DNA of 62,361 nucleotides from Acidobacteriaceae bacterium (lineage in GTDB: Bacteria; Acidobacteriota; Terriglobia; Terriglobales; Acidobacteriaceae), in the NCBI GenBank assembly GCA_003134435.1, contig PLBE01000259.1, positions 76,704 to 139,064 on the forward strand, given 5' to 3'. Position 1 is the first letter of the stretch, and the number at the start of each line of letters is the position of its first letter. This document shows positions 1 to 9,915 of the stretch, one piece after another. A program made the translations under genes and the position numbers. The notes under the pieces were generated by a model. That model made no database searches and was not told where the DNA came from. It was given only the letters and a program-made list of their open reading frames with translations.

Positions 1-2
1 CG

Positions 3-2162
3 GACTCTGCCGAAGCGATCTTGCTGAGTACTGGTAAGTTCAATGTGCGCATCGAAAAAGTTTCGATGCGGATTGTCTTCGAGGAAACTTCCGGAAAGAT
101 CATTCTCCAGGACTACCCCGGATACCCGGTGGCATGGAATGGCCAGCAGTTTCGGATTTGGAAAGCAATGCCCCCCAACGAACACTATTTCGGTCTGGGA
201 GACAAAGCCAGCGAACTCGACCACCGAGGGCGGGCCTTTACGAACTGGAACACCGATTGGGGAGGATTCGAAAAGGGCACCGACCCGCTGTATAAGACAA
301 TTCCATTTTTTATTGGAATGTCTGGTCCTTCCGCGTACGGACTCTTCCTTGACAATACGTACTGGTCCAGTTTCGACTTCGGAAAAGAAAATCGCGATGC
401 GCTATCCTTCGGAGCCGAGGGCGGGGAACTCGATTACTACTTCTTCTACGGGCCTGATCCGAAAGCGGTCATCGGCGAATATACGCAATTGACCGGACGC
501 ATGCCCTTGCCGCCGCTTTTCATGCTGGGATACCAGCAAAGTCGCTGGAGTTACTTCCCTGAGACCCGCGTGCGCGAGGTCGCACAGGAGTTTCGCAATC
601 GAAAGATTCCAGCCGACGCCATCTGGCTGGATATCGACTATCAAAAAGACCACACGGTTTTCACTGTGAACCGCGACGCCTTCCCGCACTTCGAGGATAT
701 GATCCACGATTTGGCGCAAGAGGGCTTCAAGACCATCCTCATCACGGATCTCCACATCAAGAAACAGGCAGGCTATAAGCCCTACGACGAAGGCATAGCG
801 AACGACGAATTCGTCAAGAATCCAGACGGTTCAGTCTTCGTGGGCGATGTCTGGCCCGGCCCCAGCGTTTTCCCGGATTTCACCCGCGAAGCGACGAGGA
901 AATGGTGGGGAACACTCTTCACCGACTTCGTCCACATGGGAGTCCGTGGATTCTGGAACGACATGAACGAACCATCCGTCTTCAACGCCGAGCACACCAT
1001 GCCTCTGAACACACTGCATCGCGTGGAAGACGGTCGACAATATCGGGTCGCCGATCATCGCGAGATCCACAATGTCTTCGGAATGGAAAACGTCCGCGCC
1101 ACCCACGACGGCCTGCTGGCGCTCTCTTCCGATATTCGCCCCGTCGTGATGACACGCGCCGGCTATGCCGGAACCCAGCGCTACGCTGCCACATGGACTG
1201 GTGATAACACACCCACGTGGTCGCAATTGGCACTCTCGGTACCCATGCTCTTGAGCCTTGGTGTCTCCGGCTATCCCCTCGCCGGAGATGACATCGGCGG
1301 CTTCGGTGGAAGCCCGACCCCGGAACTTCTGACGCGATGGATCGAACTCGGCACCTTCAACACCATTGCCCGTAGCCACAGTTCTTTGAACACCTCCAAT
1401 CACGAGCCCTGGGCAGACGGACCCGAACAGGAAGCGATACGCCGACGCTACATTGAAAATCGTTACCGGTTGCTTCCTTACATTTACACGAACATGGAAG
1501 AAACGTCTCGAACTGGGTTGCCGCTCATGCGTCCGATGTTTCTTGAGTTCCCTTCGGAAACCACCTTAGCGGCCAATGATCGGGAATTTATGTTCGGGCA
1601 TGACTTGCTCGTCGCTCCGCAACTGAGTGAGGCTCGGGATCCGCTCATCGTCGAACTGCCCGCCGGTGCTTGGTACGACTATTGGACGGGAATACGAGTG
1701 CTTGATAAATCCCCGCTTGCGCTTCATCCAAAGCTCGACCAGCTTCCTGTTTTCGTCCGGGCGGGATCAATCATTCCCAGACAGCCCGTCATCCAACATG
1801 TCGAAGAGATCCCGCAGGGTCCCCTTGAGTTAAATGTCTATCCCGGTCCGGATTGTCACGGCTCGTTGTATGCAGATGATGGGGATACTTTCGCTTACCA
1901 ACGCGGCGTCTACTTTCGTGTTCAGTTTTCGTGCGCGGCAAATGCGGATTCTCTGCAGCTCACCATGTCAAGCGCGGAAGGAACGTATACTCCCTGGTGG
2001 AAGAACGTTCAGGTCACCGTGTTCGGCACTCCCCGGAAGCCAACCCGCGTACTGCTTAACGGCCGGCCCTTCGAACCCTGGCAATTCGATGCGGACAACA
2101 ACTCGGTTTCTGTTCTGTCTCCTTACAGCCGCTCGGGACTGGAACTGAAGATCATCGATTGA
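3..2162 (+). CDS. GH31 alpha-glucosidase/alpha-xylosidase family, 5' truncated
   Basis: Hydrolyses non-reducing terminal alpha-glycosidic bonds of oligosaccharides. The reading frame is open through the left window edge, so the N-terminus lies outside; the first possible in-window start (TTG at 21) is probably internal. The GH31 barrel is clear: the sugar-binding segment IWLDIDYQKD, the catalytic nucleophile Asp of WNDMNEPSVF (codon near nt 960) and the acid/base Asp of TGDNTPTW (near nt 1203) are all present. The C-terminal third (after about nt 1650) is the usual beta-sandwich region. It converges on the GH35/GH27 pair on the other strand. The exact substrate (glucose, xylose or galactose linked) cannot be read from the motifs alone. 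Confidence 0.93.
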   Translation, partial: DSAEAILLSTGKFNVRIEKVSMRIVFEETSGKIILQDYPGYPVAWNGQQFRIWKAMPPNEHYFGLGDKASELDHRGRAFTNWNTDWGGFEKGTDPLYKTIPFFIGMSGPSAYGLFLDNTYWSSFDFGKENRDALSFGAEGGELDYYFFYGPDPKAVIGEYTQLTGRMPLPPLFMLGYQQSRWSYFPETRVREVAQEFRNRKIPADAIWLDIDYQKDHTVFTVNRDAFPHFEDMIHDLAQEGFKTILITDLHIKKQAGYKPYDEGIANDEFVKNPDGSVFVGDVWPGPSVFPDFTREATRKWWGTLFTDFVHMGVRGFWNDMNEPSVFNAEHTMPLNTLHRVEDGRQYRVADHREIHNVFGMENVRATHDGLLALSSDIRPVVMTRAGYAGTQRYAATWTGDNTPTWSQLALSVPMLLSLGVSGYPLAGDDIGGFGGSPTPELLTRWIELGTFNTIARSHSSLNTSNHEPWADGPEQEAIRRRYIENRYRLLPYIYTNMEETSRTGLPLMRPMFLEFPSETTLAANDREFMFGHDLLVAPQLSEARDPLIVELPAGAWYDYWTGIRVLDKSPLALHPKLDQLPVFVRAGSIIPRQPVIQHVEEIPQGPLELNVYPGPDCHGSLYADDGDTFAYQRGVYFRVQFSCAANADSLQLTMSSAEGTYTPWWKNVQVTVFGTPRKPTRVLLNGRPFEPWQFDADNNSVSVLSPYSRSGLELKIID

Positions 2163-2236
2163 CCCCCTTCAAGAATTTGCATTTGCCGCACATTCGAGAA
2201 TGCCCCCCGCCACCAACCCAGCGACCGTGTTTCCAC

Positions 2237-3835
2237 TCAGTAGGTACCAAGTTTCATATGAAGAATCCGCCCGGCACCGCCAAAATCGACGCCAAAATCG
2301 CACTCGTCTCCATTCAATAAGCGCTGGACCTTCCAATGTCCATCTTCATAAACTCCCTCTTCCACCCTCATGAATTGCCAGCGCTCTTTCAAGTTGGGAT
2401 GAGTCAGATTGAATTCAATCCGCGCATCGAACCCCGTGGCCAGGAATTCATCTGGCCCAATTTCCGCGACCAGCAACTCGCCGGTCGGCTGGCTACTGGC
2501 AGAACGCACACCGTCATTGTGCCGTCCAAACGTAGCAATCGCTTTCCATTTTCCGAATCTCAAAGTGTGAGTCGAAACATCTTCCCCTTCCATGGCTGTC
2601 TTCAATTTACCTTCGAACGTCAGACGTGCGATTTCGCGATCCATCGATGCCAGCAAACGGAATGTGCGTTCGAATGGAACCAGTTCAGGATAAGACGATG
2701 CGCTCGCCGGCTCGATATCGGTTCGATCGTTGACGTGATCAAGCCCCCATACCGTGAAACCGATGCCGCCCTCTCCCAGCACGCTGAACGGGTAACGCGC
2801 AAACTCGGGCTGATTTCCATTCTCCGGAACAAAAAGCGCGTTGTCGGGACGGTGATACGCTGAAATAACGCGTCTGTATGTTGTATCCCCAGAAAGATAG
2901 ATATCGGGCGCGATCAGATCAATGGACGGGGCAACGGCCTTCCACAAATCGAGCACGGTATCCACGCCTCCGCCGCTCGGATAGCTCCTTGGCGGATCCG
3001 GTTCGGAATCGTCGGGTGTACGCACCCACGCATTCAAGTACATCGGCAGCACATACTCGCGTTTCCCCGCGGCGGCCACCTGGTCGATGTAGCGCGCAAC
3101 TGCGTATGCCTGAAATCGCTCCCCGGCCGTTGAACCGAATACCTGATCCCATGTACCCGCGGGCAGGTTCAACCTGCGTGTCAGGGCGGCTGGAACATCC
3201 GAAAAATATGACTTCTGCGCAGCCGGCGAAAAATCACGGACGGAATCGAGCGAGCCCGGCTCATTTTCCACCTGCACCATCAACACCGTATGTCGCTCTC
3301 CGTCGATTTCTTTCAGATGCCGCATCAGTGCGGCAAATGCGCGTTTGTCAGCTTCGAGCGTCTCCACGCCGAATGGCGAAAGCGAATCCGTCAAGCGTCC
3401 GCTAGCGTCGATAAGACGCGGATACTTCGCCGTGTCCGTCTTGATCCACTCCGGGACATAGTGACAGCGCGCGTTCTTCCAGGTGCCAAACCAGAGCAAC
3501 ACCACTCGAAGCTTGTGTTCACGCGCCTGCGCCACCACTGCGTCTACGTTGGCGAAGTCAAATTGTCCGGGCTGGGCCTCCAACTGCTCCCAGTAAATCG
3601 GCGCCTCCACGGTGTTTGCATGAATGAACTCCAGCGCTGGCCAAACTTGTGGCAAAACCCCTGGCCATGCGCTGGAGTTGTGAATTTGCCCCCCAAGAAT
3701 GAAGAAGGGTTGCCCGTCCACATAGAGACTATATCGGCCATGTTCCTGCACAAGCCTCGGCATTTCCGCAGCAGCCGCACAGACGGACGCACCGCAGATG
3801 AACATGAGACAGCAGAAACGGAATAAGTAGTTCAT
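2237..3835 (-). CDS. Secreted GH35-like beta-galactosidase
   Basis: 532 residues with an N-terminal signal peptide (hydrophobic segment ending near AAAAEM). The mature start has the GH35/GH42-type barrel opening (FFILGGQIHNSSAWP), then VEAPIYWEQLE, and the proton-donor region VQVENEPGS near residue 190. It is shorter than classical LacZ-type or long GH35 enzymes and resembles the DUF5597-containing GH35 proteins of Acidobacteria and Bacteroidetes. Expected role: removal of terminal beta-galactose in the periplasm or outside the cell. It lies 24 nt downstream of the GH27 alpha-galactosidase on the same strand, so the two are probably one transcript that removes both galactose anomers. The precise subfamily and substrate are inferred. 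Confidence 0.85.
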   Translation of the reverse strand: MNYLFRFCCLMFICGASVCAAAAEMPRLVQEHGRYSLYVDGQPFFILGGQIHNSSAWPGVLPQVWPALEFIHANTVEAPIYWEQLEAQPGQFDFANVDAVVAQAREHKLRVVLLWFGTWKNARCHYVPEWIKTDTAKYPRLIDASGRLTDSLSPFGVETLEADKRAFAALMRHLKEIDGERHTVLMVQVENEPGSLDSVRDFSPAAQKSYFSDVPAALTRRLNLPAGTWDQVFGSTAGERFQAYAVARYIDQVAAAGKREYVLPMYLNAWVRTPDDSEPDPPRSYPSGGGVDTVLDLWKAVAPSIDLIAPDIYLSGDTTYRRVISAYHRPDNALFVPENGNQPEFARYPFSVLGEGGIGFTVWGLDHVNDRTDIEPASASSYPELVPFERTFRLLASMDREIARLTFEGKLKTAMEGEDVSTHTLRFGKWKAIATFGRHNDGVRSASSQPTGELLVAEIGPDEFLATGFDARIEFNLTHPNLKERWQFMRVEEGVYEDGHWKVQRLLNGDECDFGVDFGGAGRILHMKLGTY

Positions 3836-3859
3836 GGCTTCCGGTTTTCCTCGATATTC

Positions 3860-5092
3860 CTAGTTTGTGGGCGGAGCCGCCTTGATCATCACGATGCCGT
3901 GCGGAGGCACAAGTGCCGAGTAGGCACCTTTCAACCTTCCCAGGTCCCGATGCTTCCAGAGGTCGCGAAGCAGCAGCTCATCTGTACGCTTTCGGCCGAT
4001 ATCAGTCCATTGCACGGTCACAATCCGCGGCGCTTTGCCCCGGTTGAACAGGACGATCGCGCGGCTTCCGTCGGCCAGCACACGCATCCAAACTTCACTG
4101 GTCCTCACGGCTCGCACTCTGGTGCCTTCTATGCCCCTCGCATCCTGATCCACCGCGATTACTTCCGGATTGGTGAGGATCTCGCGGGTCTCCGGTGAAA
4201 TGGACCTAAGATCGTTTGTCGCAATCAGCGGGGCCGCGAGAATTGCCCACAGGCTAAACTGCGCCCGCGATTCATCGACTGTCAAACCTGGATGCCCGAT
4301 CTGCAGCAGATCAGGATCGTTCCAATGGCCGGGCCCGGCAAACGACTCCAGCGGTCGTTGCGCATCCAAAATGAGAACCCACCCCCGCGGATAGCCGCCC
4401 AGCTTGTTCATTGTGCTCCGGCCACAATCCCAGCAGTCTTTGCTGTCTCCTGTGGTACGCCAAAGGTTCGCCACCGGAGCAGCCCAGTTCCACGGCTGGT
4501 TGTCACCCCATTCGCACATGCTGAACACCATACGACGGCCGGTCGCCAGAATGGCGCGGCTCATCTTTGTATACGCCTCCTGCGCGCTCATGCCGGCAGT
4601 ATTGCACCAGTCCTCTTTTACGTAATCCACTCCCCATTCCGCGAAAGTGGATGCGTCTTTATCTTCAAAACCTTTGCTGCCGGGAGCGCCTGACACACAG
4701 TCTTCGGTCCCAGCATCAGTATAGAGACCAAAATTCAAACCCTTGCTGTGCACATAATCGGCAAGAGCCTTCATGCCGGAAGGAAATTTGTCCTGATCTG
4801 CTCTCAGTCTGCCCTTGGCATCCCGGCTTTTCGCTTTCCACCCCGCATCCACGATGACATACTCGTAACCGGCGTCCTTCATCCCGCCTCTCACCATCGC
4901 GTCCGCAGTGGATCTCACTCTCGCTTCATCTATCTGCAAGCCAAACGCATTCCAGGAATTCCAGCCCATCGGCGGAGTCCGCGCAAGCCCATTGTCGAGC
5001 GCTGGAGCATTTCCCCAGCAACCCAAAACCGCAACGCTGATTACTACCACCCTCTTGATCCCCGCCAGCGTCCCGTCGACCGTTTTGCACAT
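3860..5092 (-). CDS. Secreted GH27 alpha-galactosidase
   Basis: 410 residues with a signal peptide (KRVVVISVAVLGCWGNAPA). Hallmarks of GH27 are visible: the opening RTPPMGWNSWNAFG, VIVDAGWK, the nucleophile Asp of YVKEDWCN (about residue 160), and the acid/base Asp of GHWNDPDLLQIG (about residue 258). It releases terminal alpha-galactose from galactosides such as galactomannan side chains or raffinose-type sugars. First gene of a two-gene minus-strand operon with the GH35-like enzyme; divergent from the large secreted propeller protein at 5297. No strong ribosome binding site precedes the ATG at 5092; a GTG at about 5050 after AGAGG is an alternative start but would shorten the signal peptide. 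Confidence 0.92.
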   Translation of the reverse strand: MCKTVDGTLAGIKRVVVISVAVLGCWGNAPALDNGLARTPPMGWNSWNAFGLQIDEARVRSTADAMVRGGMKDAGYEYVIVDAGWKAKSRDAKGRLRADQDKFPSGMKALADYVHSKGLNFGLYTDAGTEDCVSGAPGSKGFEDKDASTFAEWGVDYVKEDWCNTAGMSAQEAYTKMSRAILATGRRMVFSMCEWGDNQPWNWAAPVANLWRTTGDSKDCWDCGRSTMNKLGGYPRGWVLILDAQRPLESFAGPGHWNDPDLLQIGHPGLTVDESRAQFSLWAILAAPLIATNDLRSISPETREILTNPEVIAVDQDARGIEGTRVRAVRTSEVWMRVLADGSRAIVLFNRGKAPRIVTVQWTDIGRKRTDELLLRDLWKHRDLGRLKGAYSALVPPHGIVMIKAAPPTN

Positions 5093-5265
5093 GCCAGAAC
5101 ATTAGATCATCGGAGGAGCGGCTTCCTATAAGACATTGCTCCCGGAATCTAACGATCGTGCGCGCCAAGCGCCCGGCGCCACAACCCAGTTAGGTATTTT
5201 TGTCAGAAACTAATGTTCGATTCTTACAGAAAGATCGCCTGGCTTGGCATACGCTCCAATCCGAC

Positions 5266-5283
5266 CTAGTAGGTATCTACTAG
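5266..5283 (+). promoter_or_regulatory. Palindrome flush with the RBS of the 5297 gene
   Basis: Perfect 7-bp arms CTAGTAG and CTACTAG separated by GTAT, ending one base before the Shine-Dalgarno AGGAG (5285-5289). It could be an operator or an mRNA hairpin that affects ribosome access; which one is not determined. Confidence 0.5.
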
Positions 5284-5296
5284 CAGGAGAGCCTCG

Positions 5297-8284
5297 ATGC
5301 TCAAGAAACACCCCTCCCCCTCCTTTTGCGCTGCCCTTCTGGCACTTTCGCTGATCACAGTGCCCGCCTTCACGCAAACCCTGCGCTCTCGCCAAAACAT
5401 CGTAGCCGACAAGTCCGCAGCCGCTGCCAAAGATCAATCTCTGGACTACACCACCAGCTGGATCGGCAATACGTTTGGCGGGAATGACCCCAACTTCCCC
5501 AACAATACTCTTTACCACGTCCCCGAAGACATGGACTCGATTTATGTCACTCCCGACGGCCGAATTTTTTCGAACGTCATTTGGGAGGAAGGCGGACGAG
5601 CGGTATCGGTTTTCAATAAAAACGGAAAGTTGATCAGCCCCTTGAACGATCAGAACGGCAGCCCGAACTGGGCCAACGGCGGTGGCGTGGCTGTGGCGGC
5701 GGTCGGCAACCAGATTTTCGTGGGTTATTCCCCCGGCGGCACCGGCGTCGCGATCCTGGACGCCAATAACATGACCAACACAGGTCTAAGCCTTTCCGGC
5801 AGCAGCACCTTAGACAGCAGCCATGGCATCTTCGGAATGACGATTGCCAAGGGTAAGCTCTACGTCACCGAAAATGACGTGCCGACCGCGACCGGCATCG
5901 GCGTGGTCGAAGTGTTCGACATCAAGACCCTCACGCTGCTAAGCACTTTCCCAGTTGATAACCCCGTCCGCATCGCCGTCGATCAAGCCGGGGGCATGTG
6001 GGTCAGTCACCGGGACACGACGGTGATTCCCTTTGATATCAATGGTCAAATGGGTCTTCCCACAGTCGACCATTACGACAGCAGCGGCAATTGGATCAAT
6101 TCCATCACTCTGCCCGACAGTGGAGAAGTCGGCGCCCTGGCGATCAACAATGACGGTGCCTTACTCGTGGCCGACGATGGCCCCGACCAAAATATCAAGA
6201 TCTATGCCAATCTGCAGGGGAACCCTACTCTCATCAGCACGTTCGGAGTAAAAGGCGGCAATTACGCAGGACCGGTGCCTGGCCGCGTGGGACCACTCTC
6301 CCCGCTCAGATTCCGCGGAATTACAGGAGTCGGAACCGACGCAGAGGGCAACATCTACGTCAGCCAAAGTGGTTTTGGCCTGGATATGGGCGTCGGCCAC
6401 GGCCTCACCCTGCAAAGCTACACTTGGTATGGAACCCTGAATTGGGAGCGCGACGGGCTCGGATGGACTTCGCTCGCCGGGGTCGATCCGCACTCCGACA
6501 CCGATGCTTACGACGCATATCATCACTACAAAATCGACTACACCCAATCGAACCGGGTTGACACACTGGTGGCCGATACTTACAACCGCTTCAATTACCC
6601 CGACGACGTGCGTGTAACCAGCATCATGGGTGGCGGGGAGATCAAGTATATCCACGGTAAGAAATTCCTTCTCGTCCGCGGACAGATTGAAGTGGAGCTT
6701 GAGATTTACCGCTTTGAAGGCAACAGTGAGATCGCTATCCCCTGCGTGGCCTTCGATTACGGCTCCGCGGGCGGCGGCCAGGACTTTGTAGTCCAGCCGA
6801 CCGATGGCGAGTGGATCTGGCGAGACGTCAATGGCGATGGTCAGATGTCCACCACATTCGGTGGGCTCATTTACGACCCCGCTGAATTTACCGAGCCTGC
6901 CAACAATTCCCATCGTGACGGCGCCAACTTCTTCATGGATGACAACGGCGATGTCTGGCAACAGAACTACAACTCAAACACTGAAACTTCCATTCACCTG
7001 CGGCGTTATCAGTTCCAGGGATTCGATCAGTACGGAGCGCCCATCTACGATTTCAATCACATGCAAATCTACAACGTGGGTGTTGGTCAGGACATTCCGG
7101 ATTTGACGACGATCCAACAGGTCGTATTCCAGCCGCATGCCAGCAAGGGCGGAACTTTGTTTGTTTCCGGTACTCCGATCCCCAATACCAACCCACCGCA
7201 GAACTTCGTCCAAATCGCGCGCTACGATCACTGGGACTTGGGAAATAGGAAAGCCACTTGGGTCGTCAACATTCCCTACGATTTAGATCCGAATAACTTC
7301 TGGTCGCCGGAATCCTTCGCGCTCGCCGGGGACTTCTTTTTCGTGGACTTCAACGTTCCTCATTACAACTTGGTCTATTCCACGAAAGACGGGGCATACG
7401 TGGGCAGATTCGCCAGCGGCAAGAATGTAGGTGGTTTATTCAACATCGGCAATTCCGACGAAAGCCACTCCAACTTCGCATTCCAGCGCAGCAGCAACGG
7501 CGAATACGTAGTAATTCAAGAGGAGGATTTCCAGGCGAAGTACCTGATGTACCGCTGGTTTGCGCCTGACTCGCTTCCCGCGCCTCCTCCCCCGCCTCCT
7601 CCGCCGTCCGGCTTTGCCGAGTCCGTGGCCGATGACGAGGCCTTCACGGTGACTTGGTCGCCGGAGCCCTCGGCCCTCACTTATACCCTCAGCAGCAGTC
7701 TAACCAGCGGCGGTCCTTATGCGCCCGTCTCACAAGGTATCTTTACTACTAGCTTTAACCAGGTAGGAGTGCAACCAAATGGAACAAAGTTCTATTTCGT
7801 TGTTGCGGCGCAGTCAGATACTGGTGTAATCGGTCCAAACTCACCAGAGATTGTCGTGATGCCTGTAGCGGCCGGTACCACATATGAAGCCGAGAATGGC
7901 GTCTTGACTGGCTGCGCTCAAACCTATCCCGGAACCCTGGATTCCAATTATCTCCGCGTCGGATGTTTAGCCCCCGGCTCCTCCATCACTCTCAATAATG
8001 TCACGGTGCCGACTACTGGAACTTACGCCATGCGTATTTACTACGGCAACGGAGATAGCAACCCCTCCGACCCGAACTACATTGACGTGTCGGTGAATGG
8101 CGGCGCCGCTGTGACCTCGCCCTACCTCACGTATACCGGGGATTATTCGATTCCGGGTTACGTAATTATGAACGTCCAACTCAACTCCAACGCCGACGGC
8201 GGACCCAATACCATTGAGTTGCAGGCAACTCCGAACGGCTCGCCCGACATCGACCGCATTGTGGTACCGTTCGCGCCGATGTAG
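5297..8284 (+). CDS. Secreted multidomain protein: NHL-like propeller, FN3 and CBM35-like domains
   Basis: 995 residues starting with a signal peptide (cleavage near AFTQT). Residues about 40-350 resemble NHL/SMP-30 propeller blades; a second beta-rich region spans about 400-755. A polyproline linker of eight prolines near residue 765 separates it from an FN3-like module (about 774-855). The C-terminus, from YEAENGVLTG (about 862) to the end, looks like a CBM35/CBM6-type carbohydrate-binding domain. No catalytic site was recognised, so it may be a surface glycan-binding protein or an undescribed enzyme. The start is supported by AGGAG 7 nt upstream. It is divergent from the GH27/GH35 operon and followed by a strong hairpin. 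Confidence 0.8.
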   Translation: MLKKHPSPSFCAALLALSLITVPAFTQTLRSRQNIVADKSAAAAKDQSLDYTTSWIGNTFGGNDPNFPNNTLYHVPEDMDSIYVTPDGRIFSNVIWEEGGRAVSVFNKNGKLISPLNDQNGSPNWANGGGVAVAAVGNQIFVGYSPGGTGVAILDANNMTNTGLSLSGSSTLDSSHGIFGMTIAKGKLYVTENDVPTATGIGVVEVFDIKTLTLLSTFPVDNPVRIAVDQAGGMWVSHRDTTVIPFDINGQMGLPTVDHYDSSGNWINSITLPDSGEVGALAINNDGALLVADDGPDQNIKIYANLQGNPTLISTFGVKGGNYAGPVPGRVGPLSPLRFRGITGVGTDAEGNIYVSQSGFGLDMGVGHGLTLQSYTWYGTLNWERDGLGWTSLAGVDPHSDTDAYDAYHHYKIDYTQSNRVDTLVADTYNRFNYPDDVRVTSIMGGGEIKYIHGKKFLLVRGQIEVELEIYRFEGNSEIAIPCVAFDYGSAGGGQDFVVQPTDGEWIWRDVNGDGQMSTTFGGLIYDPAEFTEPANNSHRDGANFFMDDNGDVWQQNYNSNTETSIHLRRYQFQGFDQYGAPIYDFNHMQIYNVGVGQDIPDLTTIQQVVFQPHASKGGTLFVSGTPIPNTNPPQNFVQIARYDHWDLGNRKATWVVNIPYDLDPNNFWSPESFALAGDFFFVDFNVPHYNLVYSTKDGAYVGRFASGKNVGGLFNIGNSDESHSNFAFQRSSNGEYVVIQEEDFQAKYLMYRWFAPDSLPAPPPPPPPPSGFAESVADDEAFTVTWSPEPSALTYTLSSSLTSGGPYAPVSQGIFTTSFNQVGVQPNGTKFYFVVAAQSDTGVIGPNSPEIVVMPVAAGTTYEAENGVLTGCAQTYPGTLDSNYLRVGCLAPGSSITLNNVTVPTTGTYAMRIYYGNGDSNPSDPNYIDVSVNGGAAVTSPYLTYTGDYSIPGYVIMNVQLNSNADGGPNTIELQATPNGSPDIDRIVVPFAPM

Positions 8285-8289
8285 AACCG

Positions 8290-8333
8290 GAAGCGGGATT
8301 CTGCCATCTGCCTCCACGGCAAAATCCCGCTTC
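8290..8333 (+). terminator. Large stem-loop after the propeller/CBM gene
   Basis: Begins 6 nt after the stop codon. Outer arms GAAGCGGGATT (8290-8300) and AATCCCGCTTC (8323-8333) are perfectly complementary over 11 bp, and an inner TGCC/GGCA pair extends the stem. The T-rich tail is short (TTCTTCTC), so it is a probable but not canonical intrinsic terminator. Confidence 0.65.
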
Positions 8334-8372
8334 TTCTCGAAGCTAAGTTCCTTACAGTGGAGTGCAGGCTCT

Positions 8373-9878
8373 TTGCTATTCTCAGCCACATACACGAAGG
8401 GCTGCACGCTGTTGCTTCTCTCCGCCTTGTACGTAGCTGCTTCCCTTGGTCGCGGCGATGAGCTCGATCCCGAGCTCGATGCCATTGCCAATCTCTGCGC
8501 CCTCAAGCATTGGGACTTGGCCGCACAGAAAGTCCTTCCCTACCGCCAGCGCCATCCCGATTCTGTGACCGCCGCAGTTCTGCAGTCGGAAATACTGATC
8601 CGCCTGGGCCTGCTCTCCGACGCGAACGGGGTTCTGCAACGCGTCTTGCTGATTCATCCCCACTCCATCGAGGCGCTCAGCGCCAGCGCGGAACTCGAGC
8701 GAACGTTGAATGACAAATCAGCCGCCGAAGGACTCTTGCTGCGATGCACCCGGTATGCTCCCCGCTCTGCCCAAGTATGGAGACAGCTCGGCGATCTTTA
8801 TCTGTCTTGGGGAAAAAAAGAGGCGATTGCAGCCTTCCAACATGCGGAAACTCTCGCACCCAACGACGCCGTGGTCAAGGCGGGTATGGCGGCCTCTTAC
8901 CATCAGCACGGCCAGGATTCACTGGCGGAACGCAACTTCCTTCGCGCCATCCGGCTCAATGATGCCGCGCCCAAACCCGATGCCACCGTGAATTACCTCT
9001 ATGCCGAATTTCTTCAGGACAAAACTCGATCCGCAGAAAGCGTATTACAGTATGGACGCGCCCTGCAGCGAGACCCCGATTTGCTGGACGCATATTTCGG
9101 CCGCGCCCGGAGTTTAGTGCGCCTTCACGACTGGGAGCGCGCCGAGGCAGACCTGAGATTTTGCTTGAAGGATGAGAACCTGAAGATCGCGTCACTGAAC
9201 CTTCTCATCAAGGTTGCCGGAGCCCGGGGAAAAGCCGATGAAGCGCAACGATACGCAGATGAGGTGGCGAAACTCTCGAGCGAGGACGACGCGCAAAAAA
9301 CAGCAAACAATCACATCGCTTCCCTGCTACAGAATGCGCATGCTCTGATGCTCGACAAGCACTTCTCTGAAGCAGCGGAAGCTTACCATCATCTCCTGAA
9401 TGACCATCCCGCAGTATCCGAGGCCTGGCTGGAGTTGGGTCGGTGTCAGGTGGCAGCCGGGCAAGTCGATGAAGCGGAAGCCAATGTCAGACATTTTCTC
9501 TCCTTACAAGATAAGTCCGCTTCCGGACATTTGCTCCTCGGCCACATTCTACTGCGCCAAAAGCACCCGGACGAAGCGCGCCGGGAGTTCCTGCGCGCCC
9601 AGGCGATTGATCCCCTGCTCACCGATGCCCGGCTCGGCATCGCGGCTTCGTACATCGTCGAAGACAACTTCAATGAAGCCATCATTGAGCTTCGCAAGTC
9701 CGAAGCGCTACCCGGCATTCATCCAGAGGCCCGGCTCATGCTCACCGAAGCGCTCTACAAGAACCATCAATCGGTAAAAGCACTGCAAGAAATTGACCGG
9801 CTCCTCAAGCTGGATCCCGCCAACCAGGCAGCCCAGCAGATGAAACACTCACTGCTGCAAGCGAACACTGCGCACTGA
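8373..9878 (+). CDS. Secreted or periplasmic TPR-repeat protein
   Basis: About 501 residues of tetratricopeptide repeats, seen as recurring patterns such as AWLELGRCQVAAGQVDEAEANV and ARLGIAASYIVEDNFNEA. TPR arrays scaffold protein-protein contacts; no enzyme domain is visible. The frame is open back to 8214, inside the previous gene, but the likely start is TTG 8373, preceded by GGAG (8359-8362) and followed by a hydrophobic signal-like segment (CTLLLLSALYVAASL). It lies downstream of the propeller/CBM gene but after a strong hairpin, so co-transcription would require read-through. The start codon is uncertain; the TPR assignment is firm. Confidence 0.8.
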   Translation: MLFSATYTKGCTLLLLSALYVAASLGRGDELDPELDAIANLCALKHWDLAAQKVLPYRQRHPDSVTAAVLQSEILIRLGLLSDANGVLQRVLLIHPHSIEALSASAELERTLNDKSAAEGLLLRCTRYAPRSAQVWRQLGDLYLSWGKKEAIAAFQHAETLAPNDAVVKAGMAASYHQHGQDSLAERNFLRAIRLNDAAPKPDATVNYLYAEFLQDKTRSAESVLQYGRALQRDPDLLDAYFGRARSLVRLHDWERAEADLRFCLKDENLKIASLNLLIKVAGARGKADEAQRYADEVAKLSSEDDAQKTANNHIASLLQNAHALMLDKHFSEAAEAYHHLLNDHPAVSEAWLELGRCQVAAGQVDEAEANVRHFLSLQDKSASGHLLLGHILLRQKHPDEARREFLRAQAIDPLLTDARLGIAASYIVEDNFNEAIIELRKSEALPGIHPEARLMLTEALYKNHQSVKALQEIDRLLKLDPANQAAQQMKHSLLQANTAH

Positions 9879-9879
9879 C

Positions 9880-9915
9880 CTGCGCTAACCCCGCGCTAAA
9901 CCCCGCGCTGAAGAC
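9880..9915 (+). repeat. 12-bp tandem repeat, three copies, at a gene 3' end
   Basis: Units at 9880-9891, 9892-9903 and 9904-9915 share the pattern CGCGCTAAACCC, the third copy being degenerate. It starts two bases after the stop codon of the TPR gene. AAACCCCGCG inside it (9898-9907) is also the inverted complement of CGCGGGGTTT at 9958-9967. Confidence 0.7.
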
